A DNA stretch of 64,000 bases from Streptomyces albus subsp. albus (GTDB taxonomy: Bacteria > Actinomycetota > Actinomycetes > Streptomycetales > Streptomycetaceae), in the NCBI RefSeq assembly GCF_000719865.1, contig NZ_JOID01000010.1, positions 62,001-126,000 on the forward strand, read 5' to 3'. The translations under genes were made by a program, and so were the position numbers. Positions 9,481 through 17,189 of this stretch are shown piece after piece (within the stretch, counting starts at the first letter, position 1; every line of letters starts with the position of its first letter). The notes under the pieces are model-generated. The model saw nothing but the letters and a program-made list of their open reading frames with translations. It had not been told where the DNA came from and searched no databases.

Positions 9481-10328
9481 CGGGCCTCGTCTCCGCCCGT
9501 GCGCCGCTCCCGCCCGTGGCCGCCCGCGCCGGGGCCGGTCCCGCCGGTGCCGCCGGCGGCCACCGCGCCGTCCCCGCGGCCCTGCTCAACGGCGTACGCG
9601 GGCGCCGCCCGGCGCGGCCCCGGCGGTACCGGTGGCCGGTCCTTCTCCTGGCCGGTCTCTCCGGTACCGCCGGGCGCGCCCGTCCGGGAACCCTCCCCCG
9701 AAGGGTTCCCGGTGGCGTGGGCCGGTCCCGCCGCGGGCAGCGGGGGAACCGGCAGTCCGGGGACGTGGAACCACGCGGTCAGCCCCGCCTGCTCCACCTC
9801 CACCGGCGCGGGCCGGTAGTGCTCGCGCCCGGTGGACCGCCCTCCCCCGGCGGCGACCGACTGGTACAGCCGGTCGGAGACGACGAACACCAGGTCCGAA
9901 CGGGGCGCCGCCGCCAGGACCCGGCGCGCGGCGGCGCTGTCGCACAGCCCGCGCGCCTGGTCGACGGCCGGGCCGGACAGTCCGCGGCCGTCGCCGGCCA
10001 CCGGCCCGGCGTGCATGCCGATCCGCAGGCGCAGCCGGTCGTCCGGGCGGCCGCTGCGGTTGTACTCGCGCAGCCCCCGGTGGACTTCCGCCGGCCACGG
10101 GCCGACCAGGGTCTCCGGCGGAGTCTCCGGGCCGGTCGCCAGCAGCAGCCCGTCGCCGCGGTGCTCCGGGTGCGCCCGGTCCGTCGTCAGGCCCACCGCG
10201 CACAGCGCGTCCTCGATCAGCCGGTGGACCACGTCGTGCGGGTGGGGCCTGCCGCGCGGGTCGCGCTGGGATGAACCCTCCACACCCACACTGACGATCA
10301 GCCGGTCGACGGCCTGTCTGGTCCTCAC
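9477..10328 (-). CDS. Class III nucleotide-cyclase-like protein (PycC-like, degenerate active site)
   Basis: 283 residues, GTG start with GAGGAG 5 nt upstream; first gene of the operon. Residues 10-190 have the order of a class III cyclase: the beta-strand RLIVSVGVEGSS (9-20), GDG turn HRGDGLLLATGP (57-67), LRIGMHAGPV (101-110) and GPAVDQARGLCD (119-130). The second metal Asp is present (D59). The first metal Asp is Gly15. The transition-state Asn and Arg positions appear to be Asp123 and Gly127. Residues 190-283 are a Gly/Pro-rich tail. Pycsar cyclases make cCMP or cUMP; this copy may be inactive or act as a nucleotide sensor. Confidence 0.75.
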   Translation of the reverse strand: MRTRQAVDRLIVSVGVEGSSQRDPRGRPHPHDVVHRLIEDALCAVGLTTDRAHPEHRGDGLLLATGPETPPETLVGPWPAEVHRGLREYNRSGRPDDRLRLRIGMHAGPVAGDGRGLSGPAVDQARGLCDSAAARRVLAAAPRSDLVFVVSDRLYQSVAAGGGRSTGREHYRPAPVEVEQAGLTAWFHVPGLPVPPLPAAGPAHATGNPSGEGSRTGAPGGTGETGQEKDRPPVPPGPRRAAPAYAVEQGRGDGAVAAGGTGGTGPGAGGHGRERRTGGDEAR

Positions 10329-10410
10329 GGGTACTCCTCGGCGGCGTGCCTGCTCGACGGGACCAGACTGGCCCGGTCACGGCCTCGCGTCCGTAGCCGT
10401 TTACACAGTT

Positions 10411-10424
10411 CGGCGAATTCGCCG
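10411..10424. promoter_or_regulatory. 14-bp perfect palindrome upstream of the Pycsar-like operon
   Basis: CGGCGAATTCGCCG lies in the 134-bp gap between the Crp/Fnr gene and the cyclase-like gene, about 83 bp before the GTG. The stretch GTTTACACAG beside it is unusually AT-rich for this genome. A candidate operator, possibly for the neighbouring Crp-type protein; the sequence does not show which protein binds. Confidence 0.45.
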
Positions 10425-10462
10425 CTGCCGCCCCGTCCGCCGGGCCCGCCCGGCCCCGCCGG

Positions 10463-11182
10463 CTACCCCGCCCCGCCGGTCTCCCCGGACTCGCCGGCCG
10501 ACTCGCCGCGGGCGAGGAGCCGCAGCAGTACGGGGTTCTCCACGACCAGACGGCGGTGCGCCGTGCTCACCACGCCCTGTTCGCGCAGCAGCCGCAGCGC
10601 CTTGGCGACGGCCTCCCGGGTGGTGCCGATCGCGGCGGCGAGGTCGTGCTGGGGCATGGGAAGGGCGATGACCACTCCGCCGCCCTCGGCCGAGGCGCCC
10701 GCCCGGTCGGACAGTTCGACGATCCGCGCCGCCAGCCGCCGCAGGACGGTCTCGGAGGCCAGGGCCCGGCGTTCGCCGTCGGAGCTGCGCAGCCGGGAGC
10801 TGAGCTGCCGCATGATCGGGCCGTTGGCGGCCGGGTGGGAGGCCAGGAAGCCGCGGAACCGGTCGCCGGGGATGACGAGGGTGTCGAGGGGGCCGAGGGC
10901 GGTGATGGTGGCGCTGCGCGGACCCCGGTCGACGGCCGCGAGGTCACCGACCACCGACCCGGCTCCCCGGACCGCCAGGATCAGCCGGCCGCCCCGCTCG
11001 GTGTCGACGGAGACCGTGGCCCAGCCCTTGAGGATGGCGACGACGAAGGAGGTGCGGTCGCGCTCCCGCATCAGCACCTCTCCCGGTGCGTAACGGCGCG
11101 CGGTGCCCAGCCCGATCAGCGCGGTCCGGTCCTGTGCGGGGAGGGCGTCCAGAAAGGAACGCCCCTGCTCGAAAAGGCCCAC
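10463..11182 (-). CDS. Crp/Fnr-family transcriptional regulator
   Basis: 239 residues from a GTG at 11182. This start gives the usual Crp length and begins with VGLFEQGRSFLDALP; the in-frame extension upstream has atypical composition and would run through the promoter. Residues 20-130 are a cyclic-nucleotide-binding beta-roll (YAPGEVLMRERD, SVVGDLAAVDRGPRSATITA). The C-terminal winged helix contains QHDLAAAIGTTREAVAKALR, then LLREQGVV. Same strand as the Pycsar-like operon and 134 bp upstream of it. Ligand unknown; a role in sensing the cyclase product or controlling the operon is inference. Confidence 0.88.
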   Translation of the reverse strand: MGLFEQGRSFLDALPAQDRTALIGLGTARRYAPGEVLMRERDRTSFVVAILKGWATVSVDTERGGRLILAVRGAGSVVGDLAAVDRGPRSATITALGPLDTLVIPGDRFRGFLASHPAANGPIMRQLSSRLRSSDGERRALASETVLRRLAARIVELSDRAGASAEGGGVVIALPMPQHDLAAAIGTTREAVAKALRLLREQGVVSTAHRRLVVENPVLLRLLARGESAGESGETGGAG

Positions 11183-11258
11183 CGGGCCACCCCCATCCGG
11201 TGCTGCGCCGCGCGGGGCGCACGAGTCCTCCCGCGGCCGCCGGGCCCTGTGCGCCGGA

Positions 11259-11287
11259 ACGCTACCGAGTGCCTGACAGGTAGTCAA
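11259..11287 (-). promoter_or_regulatory. HrdB-type promoter of the Crp/Fnr gene
   Basis: On the minus strand TTGACT (11282-11287), 17-nt spacer, TAGCGT (11259-11264). Transcription would start about 70 nt before the GTG at 11182, which supports that start over longer alternatives. The spacer also holds an inverted repeat CTACC/GGTAG that could be an operator. Confidence 0.55.
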
Positions 11288-11471
11288 AGCTTCCATGAAA
11301 GCCCGCTTGTCCCGGTTACGGGCCCGTACCTTCCGTGGCCGTCCCGCCGTGTTCCCGGCCCGGCGGGCCGGCGGGCCGCCGGACCCGGCGGCCGCAGGCT
11401 CCGGCCCGCCTCGCGTCCGCACCCCGCGCGTCCGGGCCGCCGGCCACCCTCCGCCCGCCTCGCCGGCCGGC

Positions 11472-12986
11472 TCAGTCCCGCGGCTCCGGGGGCGGCCCGG
11501 CCCGCCCGTCCGGCCGGCCGGGTTCCAGGGGCGGGCTGGTGAGCCCGCAGTACGCGGTGGCCTGGGGCCGTTCGGGCTCCTCGCCGTCCCCGGCCAGCCG
11601 TCCCGTGGGCATGGTGAGCCGGGAGAGCAGCGCGCCCAGGGCCATCAGCCCGGCGCAGAGCGGCAGGGCGGCGCCGAAGGCCCGGTCCATGGCCTCCGGG
11701 ACGCGGTACTCGTCGCTGGAGAGGCCCACCGCCAGGGGCAGCGCGGCCACGGCGAGGAGCTGGGCGACCCGGGCCGCGGCGTTGTTCACGCCGCTGGCCG
11801 TCCCGGCCCGTCCGGTGTCGGCGGCGGCCAGCACGGTCGCGGTCAGCGGCGCCACGAACAGGCTCATCCCCAGGCCCTGCAGAACGGTCGCCGGGAACAC
11901 GTCCGGCCAGTAGGAGCTGTCCGGCCGGGCCCGGACCAGCAGCAGCACGCCCACCGCCGCGACCAGCGGCCCCACCGTCAGCGGCAGCCGCGGACCGGTG
12001 CGTTGCGCCAGCTCTCCCGCCGGTCCCGACAGCACGATCAGCAGCAGGGTGACCGGCAGTGACGCGATCCCGGCCTCCATCGCGTCGTAGCCGAGCACGT
12101 TCTGCAGCTGGGTCGGCAGCAGGAAGAACACCCCGCCGATCGCCGCGTACAGACACAGCGTCACGACGTTGACCCAGGTGAAGAGGCGGGACCGGAAGAG
12201 CACCGGGGGAAGCATCGGCCGTGGTGTGCGGCGCTCGTGACGGACGAACAGCAGACCGCACAGCACACCGCCGGCGGCGGTCGCGGCGGCGGTGGCCCCC
12301 TCCGGACCGCCGGGTGCCTCGATGAGCGCGTGGGTGACGCCGGCGAGCGACAGCGCCGCCAGCACACCGCCCGTGATGTCGAACCGCCCGGCCGCCAGCG
12401 GGTCGCGGCTCTCCGGCACCCTTCGGGTGAGGAGCAGGACGACGACGGCGAGCGGCACGTTGAGGTAGAAGATCCAGCGCCAGCCGGGCCCGTCCACCAG
12501 CCAGCCGCCGAGGAACGGACCGACGGCGACGGCCACCCCGCCGAGCCCCGACCACAGCCCGACCGCCCGCGCCCGGTCCTCGGGGCGGAACGACGCCTGG
12601 ATCAGCGCCAGCGAGCCGGGGGTCAACAGGGCTCCCCCGACGCCCTGCAGAGCCCGCGCGGCGATCAGAACGGTGTCCGTCCAGGCCAGTCCGCAGAGCA
12701 CGGAGGCGGCCGCGAACCAGACGACGCCCAGCGCGAACACCCGCCGCCGGCCGTAGCGGTCGCCGAGCGCTCCCCCGAGCAGCATCAGGCCGGCGAGGGT
12801 CAGCATGTAGGCGTTGACCGTCCACTGCAGCACGGACAGCGGCACACCGAACTCGGCGCCGATCCTGGGCAGCGCCACCGTGACGACGGTGCCGTCCAGC
12901 ATCGCCATACCGGAGCCGAGCACCGCGGCGGCCAGCACCAGCCGCCCGGCCGGAGAGCCCGGACGGAGAACTCCGGGTCGGGTCAT
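11472..12986 (-). CDS. MFS drug exporter, DHA2 (14-TMS) family
   Basis: 504 residues; ATG at 12986 with GGGAG 5 nt upstream. Motif C-type and A-type signatures are clear: AMLDGTVVTVALPRIGAEF in TM1, LGGALGDRYGRRRVF between TM2 and TM3, and RALQGVGGALLTPGSLALI in TM4. About 14 membrane segments are predicted, so this is the EmrB/QacA group of proton-driven exporters. The C-terminal 50 residues are a Pro/Arg-rich tail. No adjacent TetR regulator; it stands alone downstream of a small membrane-protein gene. Substrate unknown. Confidence 0.9.
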   Translation of the reverse strand: MTRPGVLRPGSPAGRLVLAAAVLGSGMAMLDGTVVTVALPRIGAEFGVPLSVLQWTVNAYMLTLAGLMLLGGALGDRYGRRRVFALGVVWFAAASVLCGLAWTDTVLIAARALQGVGGALLTPGSLALIQASFRPEDRARAVGLWSGLGGVAVAVGPFLGGWLVDGPGWRWIFYLNVPLAVVVLLLTRRVPESRDPLAAGRFDITGGVLAALSLAGVTHALIEAPGGPEGATAAATAAGGVLCGLLFVRHERRTPRPMLPPVLFRSRLFTWVNVVTLCLYAAIGGVFFLLPTQLQNVLGYDAMEAGIASLPVTLLLIVLSGPAGELAQRTGPRLPLTVGPLVAAVGVLLLVRARPDSSYWPDVFPATVLQGLGMSLFVAPLTATVLAAADTGRAGTASGVNNAAARVAQLLAVAALPLAVGLSSDEYRVPEAMDRAFGAALPLCAGLMALGALLSRLTMPTGRLAGDGEEPERPQATAYCGLTSPPLEPGRPDGRAGPPPEPRD

Positions 12987-13317
12987 GGGGAACTCCCGGG
13001 ACGGCGGTGCGGAGACCGGGGCCCGCCCCTCTCCGGCTGCTGCGACGCGACGGCGCGGGGAGCGCGGGAACGGCGTACGGCCGGCGCCCCGCCCGGATGT
13101 CCGGATACCCCGGCGGGCCTGCCGGCGGCTGCCGCCACCGTATCCGCGAAGCGCCGCCGGACCGCGACGGCAGGGCGGCACCGCCACGAAGACGGCGTAC
13201 GGCCGCGGCCGGGCGGTCCGGCCGCGGCCCGGGAGGGCGCACGGCCGGCGGCACGGGGTCGCATCCCGCCCCGGGACGGCGTCGCGGCGCCGCCCCGGCC
13301 GGGCGGCACCGTCCGCG
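12987..13317. other. Intergenic stretch without a gene
   Basis: 331 bp of very GC-rich sequence between the MFS gene and the small membrane-protein gene. Apart from the hairpin at 13201-13229 and the MFS ribosome site I see no feature. Open frames here have no codon-position signal and no ribosome site. Confidence 0.5.
13201..13229 (-). terminator. Hairpin downstream of the small membrane-protein gene
   Basis: A 12-bp perfect stem (GGCCGCGGCCGG and its complement) with loop GCGGT lies about 90 nt past the stop at 13318. No T-tract. Could terminate the small gene's transcript. Confidence 0.5.
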
Positions 13318-13554
13318 CTACGGCATGCCGGTCCCGTACTCCGGCCGGGTCCACTCGCCGACCACCGCGGAGGCCACCAGGACGACGGCGACGATGGCGG
13401 CGAACACCCACAGGGGCCGCAGCCGGTGTATCCGCACGCGCAGGCTCCCGGCGGCGTATCGCCGCCGCGCGGGGCCGCGCCGCCCGGGCGTCCGCCCGGT
13501 CGTCCGTCCGGCTCGTCTCTTCCAGTACACGAGCCGGTAGTAGAGCTTCAGCAC
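13318..13554 (-). CDS. Small basic single-pass membrane protein (78 aa)
   Basis: GTG start at 13554 behind a strong GAGGGGGA ribosome site. Residues 1-46 are highly basic (many Arg) and begin LKLYYRLVYWKRR. Residues 48-66 (PLWVFAAIVAVVLVASAVV) form one membrane helix, leaving a short outside tail EWTRPEYGTGMP. By the positive-inside rule the N-terminus is cytosolic. No family recognised and no functional partner nearby. Confidence 0.6.
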   Translation of the reverse strand: MLKLYYRLVYWKRRAGRTTGRTPGRRGPARRRYAAGSLRVRIHRLRPLWVFAAIVAVVLVASAVVGEWTRPEYGTGMP

Positions 13555-13970
13555 GAGTCCCCCTCGTCCCCGTCGGGGAGCGCCGCCGACCGCCCCCACG
13601 CCTTCCGTCACGGCGCGGCCCGGTGTCCGCCCGGATCCTCGCCACGCCCGTACGCACCACGTTTCTACCGTGCCGCTCCGACATCCGCGATCCCGGTCCG
13701 GTCCGGTCCGCGGCGACGCCCGGAGCCGGCACCGGACCGGCGCGACTGACCGGCGGACGTGAGTACGGCGCGCGGGCACGCACGGACCGGACGCCGGGAG
13801 GCGGGCGGCCGGCGGCGCGCCCGCAACGGGCCGGCCGCAAGCGCCCGGGGGTTTGGGGTCCCGTCCGCCGGACAACCGCCGTCGCAGCGAGGGAAACGGC
13901 CTCCGGCGCGGTGCGCGGCCCGTTCCTTCCCGACGCCGCAGCGCGCCCCGGCCCCGAACGAGGGAGCGAC
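13555..13970. other. Divergent intergenic region, no gene seen
   Basis: 416 bp between the small membrane-protein gene (leftward) and the hydrolase gene (rightward). It must hold two promoters, but I could not pick convincing -35/-10 pairs. The open frames crossing it lack ribosome sites and recognisable sequence. Confidence 0.45.
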
Positions 13971-14855
13971 ATGTTCGAGGACTTCACCCTGAGCACCCGG
14001 GCCGTGGACGACGCGGGCCGCATCCGGCTTCGCTTCCGGCACGGCGGCGCGGGACCCGCCGTCCTGCTGCTCCACGGCCATCCGCGGACCCACGCCACCT
14101 GGCACCGGGTGGCCCCGCTGCTCGCCACGGCCGGGTACGCCGTCGTCTGCCCCGACCTGCGGGGCTACGGCCAGTCGTCGAAGCCGCCCACGGACAGCCG
14201 CCATCTCCCGTACAGCAAGCGCGCCATGGCCGGTGACTGCGTCGCCCTGATGCGGTCGCTCGGCCACGAGCGCTTCGCCGTGGCCGGCCACGACCGGGGC
14301 GCCTACGTCGCCACGCGGCTCGCCCTCGACCACCCGGAGACGGTGCGCTCGCTCAGCGTTCTGGACGCCGTCCCCATCGGTGAGGCCCTGCGCCGGTGCG
14401 ACGCCCGGTTCGCCACCGCCTGGTGGCACTGGTTCTTCCTCGGGCAGACGGCCGAGCCCGCCGAGCACGTCATCAACGCGGACCCGGACGCCTGGTACCG
14501 GGCCGGGCCCGGGACGATGGGCCGGGAGGCGTACGAGGATCTCCGCGCCGCCCTCCACGACCCGGCGACGGTGCACGCCATGTGCGAGGACTACCGCGCC
14601 GGCCTCGGCCCCGACCGGGAGCACGACGACCACGACCGGCGGGCGGGCCGGCGGATCGGCTGTCCGGTACAGGTCCTCTGGGCGACCGGCGACGACATGG
14701 AGTTCCTCTACGGCGACGTCCTCGCCGTGTGGCGGGACTGGGCCGGCGACCTGTGCGGCGGCCCCGTCGCGTCGGGCCACCACATGGCCGAGGAGGCCCC
14801 GGAGGAGCTCGCCCGCGAACTCCTCCGCTTCTGGCGGCGGACGGGAACGGGCTGA
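13971..14855 (+). CDS. Alpha/beta hydrolase, fluoroacetate/haloacid dehalogenase-like
   Basis: 294 residues, ATG behind AGGGAG. It follows the fluoroacetate dehalogenase pattern: oxyanion HGHPRTHATW (about 37-46), nucleophile Asp in VAGHDRGAYVATRLALDHP, WWHWFFL for the halide pocket His/Trp, CEDYRAG, and the C-terminal catalytic His in ASGHHMAEE. The first carboxylate-binding Arg (in DRG) is present. The second, which in the known enzyme lies four residues after the nucleophile, is Tyr here, so the substrate may be different, such as another haloacid or an epoxide. It is followed after 53 bp by the DinB-family gene. Confidence 0.82.
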   Translation: MFEDFTLSTRAVDDAGRIRLRFRHGGAGPAVLLLHGHPRTHATWHRVAPLLATAGYAVVCPDLRGYGQSSKPPTDSRHLPYSKRAMAGDCVALMRSLGHERFAVAGHDRGAYVATRLALDHPETVRSLSVLDAVPIGEALRRCDARFATAWWHWFFLGQTAEPAEHVINADPDAWYRAGPGTMGREAYEDLRAALHDPATVHAMCEDYRAGLGPDREHDDHDRRAGRRIGCPVQVLWATGDDMEFLYGDVLAVWRDWAGDLCGGPVASGHHMAEEAPEELARELLRFWRRTGTG

Positions 14856-14908
14856 CCCCGCCGCCGTTTCCGCCGGCGTTGTCGTACCCGGCTGTTACGT
14901 TCCCCGGC

Positions 14909-15406
14909 ATGACCCGACACGTGCCGTTCGACGGTGATGAGAAGCAGAGCCTGCACGCCGGTCTCGACCGGCACCGCGATGTGGTGCTGTGGAAGCTCGA
15001 CGGGCTGGACGACGAGCAGGTGCGCCGGCCCATGACGCCCTCCGGCACCAGCCTGCTGGGCCTGGTGAAGCACCTCGCCACCGTCGAATACGGCTGGTTC
15101 TGCGACACGTTCGGGCGGGAGGCGGAGCCGCTCTGGTTCGATCCCTTCGAGAACGAGGACATGACCGTCGCGCCGGACGAGACCACCGCCGCGATCGTGG
15201 ACTTCTACGGCCGCGCCCGGGCCGCCGCCGACCGCGCCGTCCGCGAACTCCCGCTCGATGCCCTGGGCACCTCCTGGAACGGCAACGAGGTGTCCTTGCG
15301 CTGGGTGCTGATCCACATGCTGGAGGACACGGTGCGGCACGCCGGGCACATGGACATCCTCCGCGAACTGATCGACGGCGCGACCGGCGATCACCCACGC
15401 ACCTGA
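14909..15406 (+). CDS. DinB/DUF664-family protein
   Basis: 165 residues of four-helix-bundle type. The family's metal-ligand histidines are present: LVKHLATVE (about residue 50) and IHMLEDTVRHAGHMD near 140-155. DUF664 belongs to the DinB/mycothiol-transferase superfamily, whose members transfer thiols or detoxify electrophiles; the substrate of this branch is not known. Probably in one transcript with the dehalogenase-like hydrolase just upstream, which would fit a detoxification pair (inference). Confidence 0.85.
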   Translation: MTRHVPFDGDEKQSLHAGLDRHRDVVLWKLDGLDDEQVRRPMTPSGTSLLGLVKHLATVEYGWFCDTFGREAEPLWFDPFENEDMTVAPDETTAAIVDFYGRARAAADRAVRELPLDALGTSWNGNEVSLRWVLIHMLEDTVRHAGHMDILRELIDGATGDHPRT

Positions 15407-15464
15407 GATCCCCGCCGGGCGTTCCGTTCCCGCGCCCGGGACGCCGCTACGCCCGCGCCGCCCC

Positions 15465-15623
15465 GGCAGGCCCATCAACTCCCCCAGCCGGGCCGCCGCG
15501 TGGTCGAGGAACTCCGGCCGTGCCTCGATCATCCGGTTGAACTGGCCGAAGATCTCGAAGCTCACCAGCCCGAAGAGCTGGGACCACGCCTGCACCGCGT
15601 GGGCGAGAACGGCCGCGGGCCGC
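15465..15623 (-). pseudogene. C-terminal remnant of a TetR-family regulator
   Basis: The minus strand between the DUF664 and geranylgeranyl reductase genes encodes HAVQAWSQLFGLVSFEIFGQ, then FNRMIEARPEFLDHAA and RLGELMGL. This is typical of the ligand-binding C-terminus of TetR proteins with a WHG domain. No helix-turn-helix, start codon or ribosome site precedes it, and the frame lacks its own stop and runs into antisense of the DUF664 gene. It appears to be what is left after deletion of the gene. The rest of this 307-bp gap holds nothing else that I see. Confidence 0.6.
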
Positions 15624-15713
15624 CCCGGCCCAGCGGCTCCCCGAGCGGGGAGTGCGCGCCGGGCGGGGACAACGGGGGGCCTTCGCCCGGCGGAACGCCG
15701 GCCGGGCTCGGCC

Positions 15714-17018
15714 TCAGCTCCTGTCCAGAGCTGCCAGTGTGCGCCGCGCGACCCCGTTGGTGCGGACGATCTCACCGAGCGAGGTCGAGCCCCGGGTCAC
15801 TTTGGCGAAGGCGTTCCACGCGGGCCGGAATCCGGTGAGTGCCGCGTGCAGCAGCCCGGGGCGGCGGGCGAAGACGGCGTGCATCCGCGCGCCGACCCCC
15901 ATCTCCGCGCCCAGCCCGGCCTTGATGGCGAAGGCGTAGTTGAGCGCTTGGCGGCGGGCGTCCACCGCGTCGTGCGCCTCGGCGATCCGGACCGCCCACT
16001 CCCCCGCGAGCCGGCCGGAGCGGAGCGCGAAGGAGATGCCCTCGCGGGTCCAGGGCTCCAGCAGCCCGGCGGCGTCGCCGCAGACCAGCACGCGGCCCCG
16101 GGAGAGCGGGGAGTCATCGGCCCGGCATCGGGTCAAGTGGCCGGAGGAAATGCTGGGTTCGAAGCCGGCCAGGCCCAGTCGGCCGATGAAGTCCTCCAGA
16201 TACCGCTTGGTGCCGGCGCCCTCGCCGCGCGCCGAGATGACGCCGACCGTCAGGGTGTCGCCCTTGGGGAAGACCCAGCCGTAACTGCCGGGGATCGGCC
16301 CCCAGTCGATGAGGACCCGGCCCGCCCAGTCCTCGGCCACCGTCTCCGGAACCGGGATCTCCGCCTCCAGTCCCAGATCGACCTGGTCCATCTTCACGCC
16401 GACGTGGGCGCCTATCCGGCTGGCGCTGCCGTCCGCCCCGACCACCGCGCGGGCGAGGACGGTCTCGCCGCCGCTCAGCACCACGGCCACCGTGCGCCGG
16501 TCCGGCACCGCCGGGCCGTGCTGCTCCACCCGCGAGACCTGCACCCCGGTGCGGACCCGCGCGCCGGCCGCCTCGGCCGCGTCGACCAGCGCCTGGTCGA
16601 ACTCGGGCCGGTTGATCAGGCCGAACAGCATCGTCCTGGAGCGGCGGGTGCGGGTCAGCCTGCCGTTGAGGGAGAACGTCACCGCGTGCACCCGGTCGCG
16701 CAGCGGCAGTTCGAAGCCGGGCGGCAGGGCGTCGCGCGAGGGCCCGATGATGCCGCCGCCGCAGGTCTTGTAGCGGGGCAGTTCCGCCTTCTCCAGCAGC
16801 AGTGTCCGCCGGCCCGCGACGGCCGCCGCGTACGCCGCCGAGGCTCCGGCGGGCCCGGCCCCGACCACCACGACATCCCATACGTCCGCGCCGCCGCCCC
16901 GCTCCGGGGCCGCGCCGTCCGGAGCCGTGCCCTCCGCGGGCGTGCCTCCCGGGGCCGGGCCCGTGCGGTCCGTGCCCTCCGGGGGTGTGCTGCCGCCCGC
17001 GCTGTTGTCGCTGCTCAC
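15714..17018 (-). CDS. Geranylgeranyl reductase-family FAD-dependent oxidoreductase
   Basis: 434 residues; GTG at 17018 chosen because GAAGG lies 5 nt upstream and the open frame beyond it is antisense to the peptidase gene. The first 45 residues are low-complexity. The FAD dinucleotide fold follows (DVVVVGAGPAGASAAYAAA), then LPRYKTCGGGI (family signature), VGADGSASRIG and VCGDAAGLLEPWTREGI (second FAD motif). The family reduces prenyl double bonds, as in menaquinone or lipid side chains. Divergent from the M20 peptidase gene with 171 bp between. Confidence 0.88.
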   Translation of the reverse strand: MSSDNSAGGSTPPEGTDRTGPAPGGTPAEGTAPDGAAPERGGGADVWDVVVVGAGPAGASAAYAAAVAGRRTLLLEKAELPRYKTCGGGIIGPSRDALPPGFELPLRDRVHAVTFSLNGRLTRTRRSRTMLFGLINRPEFDQALVDAAEAAGARVRTGVQVSRVEQHGPAVPDRRTVAVVLSGGETVLARAVVGADGSASRIGAHVGVKMDQVDLGLEAEIPVPETVAEDWAGRVLIDWGPIPGSYGWVFPKGDTLTVGVISARGEGAGTKRYLEDFIGRLGLAGFEPSISSGHLTRCRADDSPLSRGRVLVCGDAAGLLEPWTREGISFALRSGRLAGEWAVRIAEAHDAVDARRQALNYAFAIKAGLGAEMGVGARMHAVFARRPGLLHAALTGFRPAWNAFAKVTRGSTSLGEIVRTNGVARRTLAALDRS

Positions 17019-17189
17019 CTGTGCCTTCGCTCCCGCTCGAACTGTCGTCCCGGCTCTCCGCTCGCATCCTACGGCGCACGGCCGGTGACGGCCTCTGTGG
17101 GAGGATCGGCAGCGCCCGACGCCCACCGCGCGACCGCGCCCGCGGCGGACGGGCCCGTCCAGCCCACCGCACCCACGAGGAGCGTGCCC

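Noticed and set aside
6566..11287. The Pycsar-like block as part of an integrated mobile element
   Set aside because: No tRNA, integrase, transposase, terminal repeats or visible drop in GC at its borders.
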